Positions 23,287-35,742 are shown, numbered from the stretch's first letter. The stretch: 64,000 nucleotides of DNA from Gordius sp. MW1 (GCA_964036665.1 OZ038529.1:25740060-25804059), one strand, 5' to 3'. Program-made: numbers and translations. The notes: a model not told the origin generated them from the letters alone.

Positions 23287-24285
23287 CGAATTACGTGCTA
23301 GAATGTGGGAACGTTGACGGAGAAGAGCATCGAGATCGCACAGATGCTAAAAAGAAGAAAGGTACACATCGCCTGCCTACAAGAGACAAGATGGAACGGA
23401 ACCAAAGCCCGGGAGTTAGAAGAAGGATACAAGCTTTTCTACAGTGGGTCACCAAACCGTTGAAACGGGGTCGTATTGTTCTAAGCAAATCGTTCAAGGA
23501 CAAGGTGGTCGAAGTCAAGCGTTGTTCCGACAGGCTAATGTGGGTGAAGATTGCAGATCAAGGGGGCCTCTTAACCTTATGTGCGCGTATGCTCTTCAAA
23601 TTGGGTGTATGGAATCAGAGAAAGACAATTCTTCAATTCATTCGAAAAGGAAATACAAAGAATCCGACAGGAAGAAAGGCTAATTATTGGGGCCGATCTT
23701 AACGCTCATGTAGGAAAAGATTGCCTCGGGTATGAACGCAATCATGGAGGCTATGCGCATGGTCTGAAGAACAAAGAAGGGGAAAAACTTCTCCAAGTAT
23801 CCCAAGCATATGACATGGCGATCGTTAACACCTATTTTCAAAAGCGCGAAGATCAAATTGTGACCTATAGAAGTGGGAAGCATTTCAGTCAAATTGACTA
23901 TTTGCTTATACGGCGAAATGACTTATTCAAGGATTGCAAAGTAATACCGGGAGAAGAAATCGCCAGGCAACATCGTCCCCTTGTTATGAATCTTGACAGA
24001 AGAGTATTTCCTGAAAGAAGAAAGGTCTATGAACCTCGAATTCGATACGAAAGGCTAAAGGATAGGTCGACGAACAAAGAATACTATCAAAAAGCCTCCT
24101 CACTCTTGGGTGCAAGGAAGTTGCCAAAGGACGTAGACGACGATTGGGAGACGCTATCTAAGGACATTAAGGAAACAGCGATTTGTGTTCTAGGACAGAC
24201 CAAAGGAGGCAAAGCTATGAATAGGGAACTATGGTGGTGGGATCAATCGGTTAAAGATTTCATCGAAAGAAAAAAATCTATATAG
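23287..24285 (+). pseudogene. RTE copy A endonuclease
   Basis: AP-endonuclease-like domain split over three frames. Motifs: NVGT at the start (preceded by TAG where W is usual), QETRW near 23385, GSP and a stop with one-base loss near 23458-23470, SDRLMW, AYAPQIG-like, LIIGADLNAHVG near 23690-23715, SQIDY near 23890 and RQHRPLVM near 23965. QETRW, DLNAH and the final H are the metal-binding and catalytic positions in this family. A linker with C-V-L-G and WWWD follows. Confidence 0.85.
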
Positions 24286-26066
24286 ACGATGGCATAAATC
24301 AAAAAAGTCGGAGGATTATCAAGAGTACAGGGACGCAAAGAGGGCCGCAAAAAAGGCCGTTGCAAAAGCGAAGAATGCCGCGTACACCGAGATGGCAAAC
24401 AAACTGGATCATAAAGGGGCCGATAGGCTTATGTACAAATTGGCCAAGATAAGGGAAAAGAAAAGTCGCGATGTCGGAGTTCTTAAAATAGTCAAAAGCG
24501 AGAAGGGTCAAACCCTTTTTGAGCCAAAAGAAGTGATGGAAAGGTGGAAAGGATATTGCAAATGACAAGGATTCCCTTCCCGAAATTGAGCCAAATATAA
24601 GTATGGTCGAACTCTTTCAGGAGGATGAAGTTAGGACACAAAGGAACTAGATTCAAAAAGGAAAAGCAAATGGCCCAGATGGAATACCTATGGAAGCATT
24701 GCTCGGATGTCGTGAAGAAGGAGTCACCACCATGACGAACCTCCTTAACAAGATATTGGTAGAAGAGCGAATCCCTAATAAATGGAGAGCAAGCACGATT
24801 ATAGCCTTATTTAAGGGCAAAGGAGACCCTCAGGCCTGCGGCAATTACAGAGGTATCAAGCTAACTTGCCACTCCTTAAAGCTTATGGAAAGGATCTTAG
24901 TAACAAGGTTGAAAAACGAGGTGGAAATATCGGCTAATCAATTCGAATTCGTGGCCGGCAAATCCACAATCGACCAAATCTTCGCCCTAAGACAAATGAT
25001 GGATAAGTATGGTGAAAAGAGGAAAGACCTACATATGGTTTTTATCGACTTGGAGAAAGTATGACACGGTCCCCCGCGATTTAATATGGTGGTGCCTGAG
25101 GAAACAAAATATCCCTGACGCATATAAACGGCTTATGAAAAATACTTATGAAGCCTCAAACTCTTGCGTTAGGACGACAGTTGGAGACTGTAAACCTATT
25201 CGGGTTAATATTGGATTACATCAAGGCTCTGCTTTAAGTCCCTATTTAATATAATTATAGACACGATAACGAGGGACATTCAAAAACCATCGCCATGGTG
25301 TATGCTATATGCCGATAATATAGTACTATGCGAGGAAACAAGAGAGAAAGTATTCGAAGAAGCCGAAAAGTGGTCAAAGCGTTTAGCTGGATATGCTTTA
25401 AAGAACGATCGAAAAACGGTATACATGGAAATGAACGGTACAAGCGCCACATCGCTGGATGACCATCTAAAGTACCCAAAAGTAGACAGGTTTACATACC
25501 TCGGCTCGATGCTACAACAAGAGGGAGGTTGCGCAACGGAAGTCAATGCCCGGATAAAAATGATGGCTTAAATGGCGAAGTATATCCGGTGTAATGTGCG
25601 ACAAGAAGATGCCAATATGGTTGAAGAGCAAAGCTTACAAATCCATCGTAAGACCGGTGTAACTCTATGGAAGTGAAACATGGGCATTAAACACCACGGA
25701 AGGAAAGCTATTACAAGCCACAGAGATGAGAATGATACGGTATAGCTTGGGGTATACTAAGCTCGACCATATGACGAAGACGAATGACTTTCTCATGAGA
25801 TATACAACCTATGGCGGACATGATTAACAAAAATCGGCTAAGGTGGTATGGGCATATACTAAGAAGGGACACGGATGACTTAAATCGAAAAGTAATGGAC
25901 ATGGAGGTACCGGGGAAGAGAGGAAGAGGACGACCCCGTGTCATGTGGAAAGGGCAAGTCGATAAAGTTATGGAAACTAAAGAGATTAGTCAAGACACGG
26001 CACTCACCCGGTCAAGATGGAAAAAACTTATCAAAATAAACCCCACCATTGTGGGACCAAATAACT
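24286..26066 (+). pseudogene. RTE copy A reverse transcriptase
   Basis: Fingers and palm motifs in broken frames: AKIREK (about 24440), NGPDGIP (about 24670), KW-x-S-TII-LFKGKGD (about 24780-24830), NYRGIKL, NQFEF-GKST, VFIDLEK (about 25040), GLHQGSALSPY (about 25215), then MLYADNIVL near 25305. The second catalytic Asp is Asn here. The C-terminal tail has RWYGHILRRDTDD and a GKRGRGRPR stretch near 25910. At least three frameshifts and an early stop were seen. Confidence 0.88.
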
Positions 26067-26094
26067 GATAAAGAAGAAGAAGATTAATTTAATT

Positions 26095-27229
26095 TTTAAC
26101 GATATTGGTTAATAGACATCTGGTCCCCTGTTTATTTAAAAAATCACTAAATATGTAATTAGATTATCGTGTATAATATTTAATGTTTTTTTGTGATTAG
26201 ATTCAGAAAACATACGTCTTGCTGTTAGAAGTTTTAAGACACAAAAAAGTCAAGATCCTAACTTGATTTCAAGATCTCTTATAAGTATATATCAACACGT
26301 GTAACATTTCTTGATTTATTGTAAGGTTTAATACATTTGTGTGACTGTTTTGAAACGGTTAGTTTGATTACACAGACCATATATGGGAAGAAATGTGCTT
26401 AATTTAAAGTAGTGGACTGGCAGATTGAATATTTTTACTGCAGCCTTTTAGAGCTACTTTTGAAAATCGGTAATATTAATAAGCTTAGGAACAAACTGGC
26501 TTATCAAAATCAAAAAATTGTGAAAATAAGACACAATTTAAATCAAAACAGCATAATTCATTCCGATTGTTATGCTAGGCCATTTTCAAAGTTTATAGAT
26601 GAAGATGCAGAAAAATACAAAGAGGGCGGTTGGCGTTGATAATATGTTTTAAAGGGCACACATAGCTCATACTAAATATGTTGGTGCCTGTATTAAATTA
26701 TTAGACAATAAATTGTGGATAACTCAAATCTGTAAAAATTAGATGTTGATTGTTTTATTTTTAGTGTTTTTATTATTAATATACCCTACATTGGACTCCC
26801 TACTAATTTTATTATTAATTCTCTTATTTTTTTAATAATCCGTGCTTGAGAAAAAATATGACATCTTTAGTTTTTTACGACATCAGTTTAAAGTTTAATT
26901 GTATGTAATTTATAAAATATTAACATTTAAATGACAAAGTTATGATAGTTATGACCTGCCTCCATGTCAAAAGTTAAAATATTTATCGTTTGGTCATTTG
27001 TTAAAGGCCAAAAAGTCTGTATATTGTTGAACATCGCCAAACCATTCAAAATTTGAATAAATGTTTTTTATCTTTTATAATAAGAATGGGTTCGAGGGAT
27101 GATGAGATTTTGGTAAAGTAAGCAAAATATATACTTTATTACTTATAGCAACAATATAATTTCAAAAAATATATAGCTGCTGTACTAGCATTCCTACCCA
27201 AATTCCCCCCCCCCCTTCCCCCTCCTTGA
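26095..27229. other. No gene seen
   Basis: AT-rich. A 75-codon open frame at 26412-26639 has no recognisable motif. A C-run stands at about 27206-27216. Confidence 0.4.
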
Positions 27230-27532
27230 GCCCTGCAAAATTAAGTCTATCTAGTCTATGGTTATATTATAATAGACAGGGAAAAAATTAAAGTTCGGAA
27301 GCTATATTATGTTGGCTGTGCGAAGATAATATCGCGTTGAGTTTATTTAAATCATATTTTATAAGAGATTAGTTGCCTTAGTTCAATTCGAGCAGGGCGC
27401 CTCTAGTCGGGCCGCCTCTCCAGGCCCAACCCGAGCCCGGTTATATTATCGAATCCTGCCCGAGCTTGTCCCGAAATACTATCGGGCCGGGCTCGGGCCG
27501 GGTCGGGCTTCGGGCAGCCCGTGTAGGGCTCT
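27230..27532 (-). mobile_element. hAT-type element fragment
   Basis: Matches the reverse complement of the left end of the element at 45445-46175: the end TAGAGCCCTACACGGGC (minus strand, near 27530), the GGGCTCGGGCC-rich subterminal block, then the AT-rich interior. The other end is missing. Confidence 0.75.
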
Positions 27533-28043
27533 ATCCCCATCTATTCATAATCAAGTAAGTAGTTTATTGTATTTAATCATATATCAATTACAAATGCAAT
27601 TTAGATGACGTAAAACTGTTTAGAAGGGCTTAGGCAAGACTTTATACTATAAAATATTCAGCAGTTTCTTAATTGCGGACTTTTGTTATAAAGCAGAATT
27701 AGCATATGAAGAATACAAACATCAAGTATTAATTGATGCAAAATTGATATGTAGCCAAGTAAACAAAACTTTTATATCCCATATTAAGATATAAAATTTC
27801 ATATTAGGACACAAATACATTCTCGGAAATTATAACATGTTGTGGGCTAAAAAAATTTAGCGGGTAAAAAAATTAATTAGCATTTAAATTAAAAACATGC
27901 ATTCAAAAACGTAACACCTGCTTAAGTTAAACAGATTTTGCAAAAACTTGAAAGAAATAACTAGGTATTTTGTATCTTTTGTCAAAGTTTCCAGTGGCGT
28001 AGCTAAGCCCCCTACCACAAGAGCAAAAACCGGGCCCCACGCC

Positions 28044-28076
<33 letters not shown>

Positions 28077-28516
28077 AGGAAAAGGGCTCCTGGGCCCCTT
28101 AAGCCTTTTTTTATTTTATTCTAATTAAGAAACAATATGAAGATTTTAATTATTTGTTTTTGAATAAAACTTTGAATTATAATATTTTAAATGAAGATGC
28201 TATATAAGACAATAAAAAGTCAAAATTGTATAAAATTTTTGAGTTGACATAAATCCATAATTTAATATCAATTTTTTAATTAAAATCCGAGTTTTTTATA
28301 ATTAATTTTCGCTTTGTTTTTATTAATTAATTTGCAATGAAAAATAGTAGCAAGAAATTAAAGCGTAACATGTTTTTAAAGCCTTTAGCTCCAAGCCAAA
28401 GGTTAAATCAAATAGGTATTAAAATTTTTTTTAAATTAGGTTTATAATATTAGGTGAAAGATGCAGTCCTGAATGTCTGTACTTACTGTTCGTGCTTTCA
28501 TTCATTTATTCAAATA
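27533..28516. other. No gene seen; poly(C) tract and GCGTAGC-type repeat end
   Basis: AT-rich sequence. Near 27998 a GTGGCGTAGCTAAGCCCCC sequence resembles the GGGCGTAGCCAG family seen elsewhere. It runs into a 30-base C tract at 28045-28074. Confidence 0.5.
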
Positions 28517-28850
28517 CAGAGCTGTTAAAGTTTCTTTACCACAGTAACTCGTTAAGTTACAGTTACTTTCACAAAAAATGTAACTAATTACAGTTATACA
28601 GTTACAAATTTTCAAATGTAACTGATTACAGTTCCAGTTACTTACCTGATGGAACTAGTTACACCTAAAGTTACAAAAAACAATATTTTTTGATATTATT
28701 TATTTAAACATTTATATAAAAATCAGAAGGTAATAAACGATAATTCGATTTCAATAGTACGTTATTTTCTATATTGTCATCTAATAAGCTAGTTCGCTTT
28801 TTACTGAAAATTAATTTACAAAGACTAAAAAGACGCTCTACCATTTTAAA
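28517..28850 (-). mobile_element. 3' end of a hAT transposon
   Basis: An outer end CAGAGCTGTTAAAG at 28517 is followed by many GTTAC/GTAAC words (28545-28680), the typical subterminal repeats of one hAT group. Reading inward on the minus strand, 28850-28704 encodes a transposase C-terminus with VERLFS, K-R-x-x-L-x-x-D and N, ending in TAA. Only this end survives. Confidence 0.72.
28704..28850 (-). pseudogene. hAT transposase C-terminal fragment
   Basis: About 48 codons of the dimerisation domain (VERLFS near the start, then a basic stretch and LLDDN), ended by TAA at 28704-28706. The E-R-L-F-S signature matches the PASSASSERLFS end of the 13-kb copy in kind. The rest of the gene is absent. 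Confidence 0.65.
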
Positions 28851-30029
28851 TAAGTTTATACTTTAATACTAGTTTATGATATAGGTTATACTGGCAGACA
28901 AAGTGTACCTTTTAAATGATATTGATACAATTTAATTGTCTTAGAATGCCAAGGTATTTGAAAAAGCATCTTTATTTATGGAACATCTAGGGCCTTTAAA
29001 TTTTGCCATATTTATATAAAGAGTGGATCAAGAAAAATAATACATGGTATGAGGGGTATAGATAGTGTATTCCCAGCGCAAATAATGCCTTAGAATCAGC
29101 CTATAGGTTAATAAAGATGAATTTTCACTGAGAGAACGCCTACCACTTAGTAGGTTTAAGGTCATGGCTTTGGACAAGGTTAAAACTTAGTCCTCTGAAT
29201 ATAAATACTCCAAAAAATTGTCAAAACCGATGAAAAATTTGAAGCTATGGACAGAAGGTTATGAATTTGCAAGAAATAATATTAATAGCCTGCCAAAAAA
29301 CATCTTAATATTACTGAGTATTGTATACCAGCAAGAAGTATTATGAATAGTGAAAATAACATTAGCAATGTCAAAGAAGTTTTGGCTTTGGCTATGTGAA
29401 TTTCCAAATGATTGTTTTTTGCCTTTATAAAGTTTAAGATTGATAACTCTCAATAAATTTGCAAATAAATACATTATAAACACAAGCATAGTAAAATTTA
29501 AAAAGGGAGAGACAGAGCATTTTAGAATGGGAAATATAGGTCATTACTTTTCATAGCTTTTCTAATTTGCCATTTATTTGAAGGGTGAGAAGGGAGGAAA
29601 AAATTCAAGACACTAAGATACCTTTTAGCATTTAAATAACATATGATTAATAATTCGGATTCGGAATGACTGATTAATTAATTTCCTATGTTTATTTTAA
29701 TAACATTCATTAATATTGTACTAAAGTAATTTATAAAATGGCTTTCAAAATTTAATTTGAGGAACCCGTATAAGTTTCCACGGCAATTATTGAAAAATTA
29801 CAAGTTGGACAAGACAGGACGAATAACAAAAGAGCCCATAAATTGTAAGCAATTCAAATAAAAAATAATATTAAATTAATTAACTGAATATTGCTAGAGC
29901 GTATAAATGAGGAGGCAAATATGGGCAGCTGCACCCCTCCGTATCAAAAAGTTCCTAATGAAAAAAAAGTTCGTTATGTTGTGACCCGATATTGGTGTGC
30001 ATTGACTGTGACCTGCCAGTGGAATTGGC
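28851..30029. other. No gene seen
   Basis: AT-rich sequence; no motif or repeat recognised. Confidence 0.4.
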
Positions 30030-31090
30030 GGTCAATGTGTCAAGTCAGGGCATAGGTGGCGTATTTTTTCAGTTAGTTAAGGAGATAGAGCCGCCGATTT
30101 TATACTTTTCACGTAAATTAACAGCGGCGGTGCTAAACTACTCAATTATAGAAAAATAAACTTAAATCTTAATTTTGCGTTAATTACGAGAGTACCTCAT
30201 CCGAGCCTTAAGTGTTCGATTATAAGACACTGGTGCTATTGTTTGCGAAATGTAACAGCAATTTATTTTTAGGCCCTGAGTTACGAAATTGTTATTGTTC
30301 TTAGGTTATTTTAACTCAACTAAAGTATAAAAGGGGCGCCATTTTGCTTACCGAATACTTATTTGCGCTTATATAAGGATAGTGGAGAACCTGAAGAGTA
30401 ATTAACAGAAGAAAACTTTCTGGAAAAGGTTGTAATCCAAGCCTGTCCGTCAATGAAACTTAAGGAGATGGGGATAAAAACAACGAGTTGCCTGAGGCTA
30501 CCAGATATTTGACGGTTAGGCGGCGCTTGAGAAGGTTGTTGTTATCGCGACGTGGTAAACCTACTCAATATTGATGATGTCACATCCTACGTTGATACAA
30601 GCGTTTCGGTCGTAAGTATTAAAATTTTGCATGCGGGACACAGTGAAACGTTCAAAATGAAAGCATTGGCGCTTAATTATGCTTGGTGGCCGAAGCCTAG
30701 ACATAAGCATGTATGGACGCAAATTCGTAGCGTGTAACAATATGAATATGTCCTATTATGATAAAAAAGCGAGATGGCCGAGTGCTTGGAACGTCAGGAA
30801 TCGTGTACACCTTGATTTTTTTGATTTCGATTCGAAAAAGTAACTGTTGTTGATGGAGGCTATGTCAAGTTTGGAATTCGAACGAGTTCCTAGTTTATTT
30901 ACAAGAGTTGTTATCGAATTTCCCTAAAATACATGATCGGTGCTTATGGATATACCAGATGCGTGGTAGCTGACGCCGGTACGGCATCTACGATTACTGA
31001 ATTTAGGCATTTTGTAGTAAGTGGGATTTATTAAATGTTTTGGCCCCTCTAAATCACCCAGCATTAATGAATTAGCCGAATGACGCGTCG
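30030..31090 (+). pseudogene. gypsy-family RNase H and integrase remnant
   Basis: Very decayed pol of a gypsy element distinct from gypsy-1 to -3. Traces: FSRKLTAA (about 30105), NNELPEATRYLTVRRRLRRLL-type text (about 30480-30540), a zinc-domain piece with AGHSETFKMKALALNYAWWP (30625-30690), RVHLDF (about 30810), then VADAGTAS and INELAE (about 30965-31080). Frames change many times. It may be Mag-like. Confidence 0.55.
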
Positions 31091-31590
31091 CGATCGTAAA
31101 CGATGGTTAAAAAACATGAAAGTGGAAAAGGATGTTATTTGTTTATATAGATTGTTACACAATGATACGGCTTGATATTCGTGTTGATCGCCCGTTAGTA
31201 AGGTGTTTTTAAATAGGATGCCACCTAAACTGATGGTTGTTTGGGTGGACGGTGAGCTATTCATTAAGACTCTACTAACAAGCGGTTTGACGATCCAATT
31301 TGGGACATTGTATCGCTTAATTCTCCCCCCCCCCCATATTCGTTTGAGGATATTTTATACCTTAGATTCCAACGCCTTATCCGAGAAGGGACATAGTATC
31401 TCTAATCTTTCCAAGTTAAACTTTGGGGTATTTGACTCTGATCGACGCTTGTGTCTGTAATGCAGCTGAATTACACCATCACGCATTGAAGGTGTTGTAA
31501 CAACTTCCCTCATCCCCCCACCCTTCATATATTGCTTTGTTCTATTAGAGCTTTGATGTTTTTATAACCGATATAAGAAGTCGAACCTAC
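31091..31590. other. No gene seen
   Basis: Uncertain gypsy-derived sequence with a short C-run near 31327; no motif that can be defended. Confidence 0.35.
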
Positions 31591-31700
31591 CCACACACTA
31601 CAAGGTTTACTTGGACGATATTATAATATATGGTAGTCTCTAAATTATGGAATGATGCCAAGCGATTTAAAAAATTAGCTGGATTGAAACCCAACATCGA
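31591..31700 (+). pseudogene. Isolated reverse-transcriptase active-site fragment
   Basis: Encodes YKVYLDDIIIYGS, a YxDD box with gypsy-like surroundings. It stands downstream of the integrase remnant, the wrong order for one element, so it belongs to a second fragment or a rearranged copy. Confidence 0.5.
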
Positions 31701-32341
31701 CTCATCAAAATCAAAAACCTCTTTGGCAGAACCCATAGTTATTAGTGAATACTGTCAGACAAATTATAACATCTAAAATCGCTGTCAAATCTTATCTAAA
31801 TATTTCTGAGTTAACCTCTACGCTTATGGTATTACTGTATGGCCAAGTTATTTTTCCCGCAGTATAGCATTGTTGTATATAAAAATTCTTCTATGCTTTA
31901 ACTTAAAAAGAGTGAGTAAACTCTACAACCTTATGGAGCCCCTCTTAATTTCGTCAAAGGTGAAAACCCAATGACTGTAGATACCATAAACCTACACATT
32001 AACCTATACCACAGGAGGAATATAACGATAAGAATATAGCACTAATTTACAAGAGATGCCCTAAGAGGGCTGTCTGTATTACTGTATCCAATCGAAATAG
32101 TCATATAAAATTAAATATATATTTTGTTACTCAAGAATTCCAAGTAATAGTTGGATAACAAAAACTTCCAATGTTACGTTAAATTTGGCAGTACATGAAT
32201 TCCGACTGTTAATAAGCATGATGTTTATAAATAACTCTTATTTAATATTTTTAATAGCCATTTTAACATTATTTCTTCAAATTAAAAGATAAAATTTTAT
32301 GTGTCGTCATAAATTTGAAAAGTCCAAATATTATTTTTAGT
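31701..32341. other. No gene seen
   Basis: AT-rich sequence; possibly further decayed gypsy, not provable by eye. Confidence 0.35.
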
Positions 32342-33328
32342 ATGTAGAGTAGAGAGTTCCTCGGGTGCCCGAAATTCGACTTTATATCGAGTGGGGTCGA
32401 GTTCGGGTTGAAAATTTTGAAATGTCTTTGGGTTCGGGTTGAAAATTTAAAATGCTTTCGGGTCGGGTTGGATTTAAAGTGTCAGATTTAAGGTTATGAA
32501 TCTTACATTGCAAAATACACGGTACATATCTTTTAAAAATGATATTACGTATCATATTTTTTAATTAATATCGAAATGTATAATGGAAGATCATTTATTC
32601 AGTTAATTGAATTCCTTTTGTTTTTTAATATCTGATTGTTTTAATTTGGAGGCAAATCTAAATTCGACTCGTGAAAGTAAAAATATATCAACAAATTAAT
32701 ATTTTAAATTGTACAACATTTAAAAAGTGTGAAGTGGTAGCTATTTAAACTACATAAATATGCATTAATAAAAAAATGAAAGTAAGTTTAAATGTATTAA
32801 TTGATTCATTAGCAAAACTATATATTTCAAATTAAATATGACCTGATATTGTAGATGCTATCATATTTATATATCTCTATAATAAATCCTTCAAATAAAT
32901 GTAGTAATCAAATCTGTGGTTTGATTAGTATCATAAATCTCACTATAATTAGCGATTTAATTTTAATCACCCTAATGGGCGTAGCCAGGATTGATATTAG
33001 AGGGGGCAATTCAATTTTTTTAAACTTTAGCCATCATTTGGTAAAATGTCTGAGATTTTTTGGATATAGAGGGGGGGAACCGCCCGTTCATGCCACCTTC
33101 TGGCTACGCCCATGCACACCGCAATTTTTCTTACTCTCGCGTGGGATACCAAAATTTGAAACGCTTTCGGGACGGGTAGGGTTCGGGTTGATAATTTTAA
33201 AATGCTTTCGGGTCGGGTTCGGGTTGAAAATCTTAAAATTCTTTCGGGTCGGGTGAATTAAAATTAAAAAAAAATTCGGGTCGGGCTCGGGTTGAAAAAA
33301 AGTGACTTTGCAGTTCTCTAATGTAAAG
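32342..33328. mobile_element. Non-autonomous hAT-type MITE with 8-bp target duplication
   Basis: Element 32350-33320 (971 bp). Ends start TAGAGA and carry repeated CGGGTCGGGTTCGGGTTG and AAATGCTTTCGGGTC words at both sides. Flanks ATGTAGAG (32342-32349) and ATGTAAAG (33321-33328) match at 7 of 8. A smaller element is nested at about 32973-33113. No transposase. A related end fragment lies near 59440-59530. Confidence 0.8.
32973..33113. mobile_element. Small MITE with GGGCGTAGCCAG inverted ends
   Basis: ATGGGCGTAGCCAGGATT at the left and CTGGCTACGCCCAT at the right form inverted ends about 140 bp apart, with a G-run inside. Single ends of the same family occur near 36931, 44692, 52245 (minus) and 63857. 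Confidence 0.68.
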
Positions 33329-34050
33329 GTAAGTTTGTATTGGTAATAGAGAGGAGAGATATTAAATTTTAGACCAAACAATGATTCATCTTGTATGTTA
33401 AAACATTTTTAAAAGGTATTCATTGCTTTAAAAAAATCCGAATTACATATATTTTTATAACAATGATGTTATAAATATATAACATAACAAACAATGATTA
33501 TCAAAAGATTATGGATTTACGTAGGAGGCCATCCTATGAATTTTAAATAAAATATGTTTAAATTTTTTTTATTTAGGTCATTGTTTTTTTTGACTACGTT
33601 AGGAAAAGAACCCCTTATCTAGAAATTCTAAATATTAATACAATATCATTTCCTCCACAGCGCATAATCAATCATTATAACCTCAAACATATAATCTATA
33701 ATTGGTATATCTTTCATTGATGCTTGCAAGGGATATTCAATTATTTTATACTTTATCTAAATGTACAAAAATCTACTAATTAAAAACTTTAATAAGCTCT
33801 TATAATTTTTAATAAATTAATATAGATATAGCTACATAAATTTTAAAGATTTTATGAGCGTTGTGCTCATATTAGGAAATGTATAAGAACTGCGCACGTT
33901 CGATTATAGTTGCGCTAGATGTATACTTACCCACCTATATTTTTTAAATATTATGAATTATAATATTAAAGCGCATTAAATCTTGTAGAATTAATTTTAA
34001 CGCAAGTATTAGTAATTGAAAAGTGTTAATCAGTTATTTTAAAATGATAC
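33329..34050. other. No gene seen
   Basis: AT-rich sequence directly downstream of the last EB exon; on the gene model this is the start of a long intron. Confidence 0.4.
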
Positions 34051-34182
34051 CTGGAACGCAAAAGCTTTTCTTCTCAAGGTGGAACATTGGACTGCACTGA
34101 CAGAGAAAATTAACGCAGGAACTATGTTTTGTAAAACTTTGACATTCATCATCTTTTGAACATACAGATCCAGGCTTTTTCC
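34051..34182 (-). CDS. EB/EGF-like module exon e
   Basis: A 132-nt exon, phase 1 at both ends, between acceptor TGTTAAG (34183-34184) and donor CCAG/GTATC (34049-34050). It encodes one module of six cysteines with spacing C-x5-C-x8-C-x4-C-x1-C-x11-C, ending C-V-P. The linker before the first cysteine is basic and Gly/Pro-containing. EB modules occur in extracellular proteins of arthropods and nematodes, where cysteines pair as disulphides. Only 42 nt separate it from exon d, with spacing and phase that keep the frame open. The next downstream exon was not found nearby. Confidence 0.72.
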
Positions 34183-34224
34183 CTTAACAATCACTTTAAA
34201 ATAGTTTTATAAGCAAAACAATAC

Positions 34225-34341
34225 CAACTAAACATCGATCATTTTCAAGGTAGTGACCAATTCTGCATCGACATCTATTTCCATCACAAAAATCGTACTT
34301 GCACTCATGACTTTCATTGCAATTAGCACCTAACTTCTTTT
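34225..34341 (-). CDS. EB/EGF-like module exon d
   Basis: A 117-nt phase 1-1 exon between TTTTTAG (34342-34343) and GTTG/GTATTG (34223-34224). Six cysteines: C-x5-C-x4-C-x4-C-x1-C-x10-C, preceded by a K-K-L-G linker. Its linker and spacing are close to exon b at 63.5 kb (K-K-L-N; same spacing), which supports a common origin by exon duplication. It follows exon c after a 1.96-kb intron holding an RTE fragment and a tRNA-like SINE. Confidence 0.75.
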
Positions 34342-34494
34342 CTAAAAATTATTTAATAAAAATTATAGCATTCTTTATTATCCAATACATAGTTATATAT
34401 TGAAAGATTTAACGCTGTGTTTATTCAAATAACTTTTATTATATAAGATGATTTATGTTAATCATATAAAGTCGTTAAATGTTTTGCCTCATTT
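34342..34494. other. Intronic spacer
   Basis: Short AT-rich sequence between exon d and the divergent RTE fragment. Confidence 0.4.
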
Positions 34495-35640
34495 TTAGCT
34501 TTCACATAAGCCAATATGGGTTCTTCATTTCTGTTGCCTGACCATAATTTGTAAAGCTTTCTTTTTAACTTGACTAGGCGTTGCACATCTTCGTTCCACC
34601 ACTATGTCTCCTTATCCTTTTCTATACTTGTTTACCTTCTCCTAGAACACATATCGCTACTGATCTTAACGTGTTAGCTATTTGATTCCACAAATCATTA
34701 GCATTCTGCTGATCATATATCTGCAAACGTTTATTTATTTCATAGTTATAAAAAACTTTAAAGTGTGGTAGCCTAAACCATTCAATTTTCCCATCTAGAC
34801 TCACTTTTGTGTTTTAGCCACGGAGATGACTTAGTCCTTCACAATGAGTCTGTGTTGGGCTGAAATAGCCTCAACGGATATAAGCTTACAATCAATGCAC
34901 ATTTTATGATTCCTTTCTTGATATTAAAAGGAAATTGATCTGCGAAAACCGACTCCACATTTGTATGTTATTAGGTGATTTTCATTCTTTTTGAAGAAAG
35001 TATATGTGATGGCCAAATCAAATGACACAGCTATTTTTAATATTGCGTCGCCTTCATCGTTTCTCGATCCGTATCCATGACCATCATGATACCGTTCAAA
35101 TCCTTCTCCTGATTTGCTCACGTGACCTTTCATATCCGTATACAATTATAACTATCTCGGCTCTGGGTATCATGCGCAGCGTTTCGTCTAATTCTTTCCG
35201 AAAGTCATCCTTTTCTTTATCTGAGCATCTAATTTGCGCAGCATAACCGACCACTATATTAATCATATGAAATTCTATGCAAAGTTTAACATCATGAGTC
35301 AGCCATTTTTTCTTCGTACCTAAATGACTTTATCTTGCAGATGCAAGGCTAATATGATTAACTGAATTAAAGTTTGTAGTCTTCATCTATCATTGCTTTT
35401 GCACCTTTCCATCTTGTTTCTTGTATACGTGGTATGTCGACCCGTTGCGTGCTGAGGGTGTTAGCAACTTGGCATTTTTCAGTCATCTTTCCTACATTTA
35501 GCGGGCCCACTCTCAATCTTGTCTTTAGCACATTAGTTTCTTTAATTATATCCGTTTGCGGAACATGTAGTGACCCTGGTTGACTTTGCACATTATACGG
35601 GCGCCCACCATGCGCGTCGTTTACGCAGGACACCCTATCG
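34495..35640 (-). mobile_element. Divergent RTE LINE fragment
   Basis: Minus-strand endonuclease and linker of an RTE-type element clearly different from copies A to C. Motifs: RVGPLNVGKM and IQETRWKG (about 35520-35400), a glycine-rich GYGSRNDEGDAIL-type region (about 35070), AICVLGEGK (about 34640) and a W-W-N-E linker (about 34590). Stops and frameshifts throughout; the reverse transcriptase is missing. It lies in the intron between EB exons c and d. Confidence 0.7.
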
Positions 35641-35742
35641 CTTTCATTGCTTTTATTGTAAACTTTTATATAGAGGAATTAGATCAGGGGTAACGCTCAG
35701 GCTATCCAGGCCTGACAGCCGTGCTGACGTTGTGAGATATTT

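Larger units (their letters stand above)
23034..26094 (+). mobile_element. RTE LINE, full-length copy A, with 12-bp target duplication
   Basis: Element 23046-26082 (3037 bp): short 5' leader, one ORF region coding apurinic-like endonuclease then reverse transcriptase, and a (GAA)n tail. Flanked by ATTAATTTAATT at 23034-23045 and 26083-26094. Its length almost equals that of copy B (3031 bp), which supports both as full units. The ORF has several stops and frameshifts, and the catalytic YADD box reads YADN. Confidence 0.92.
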
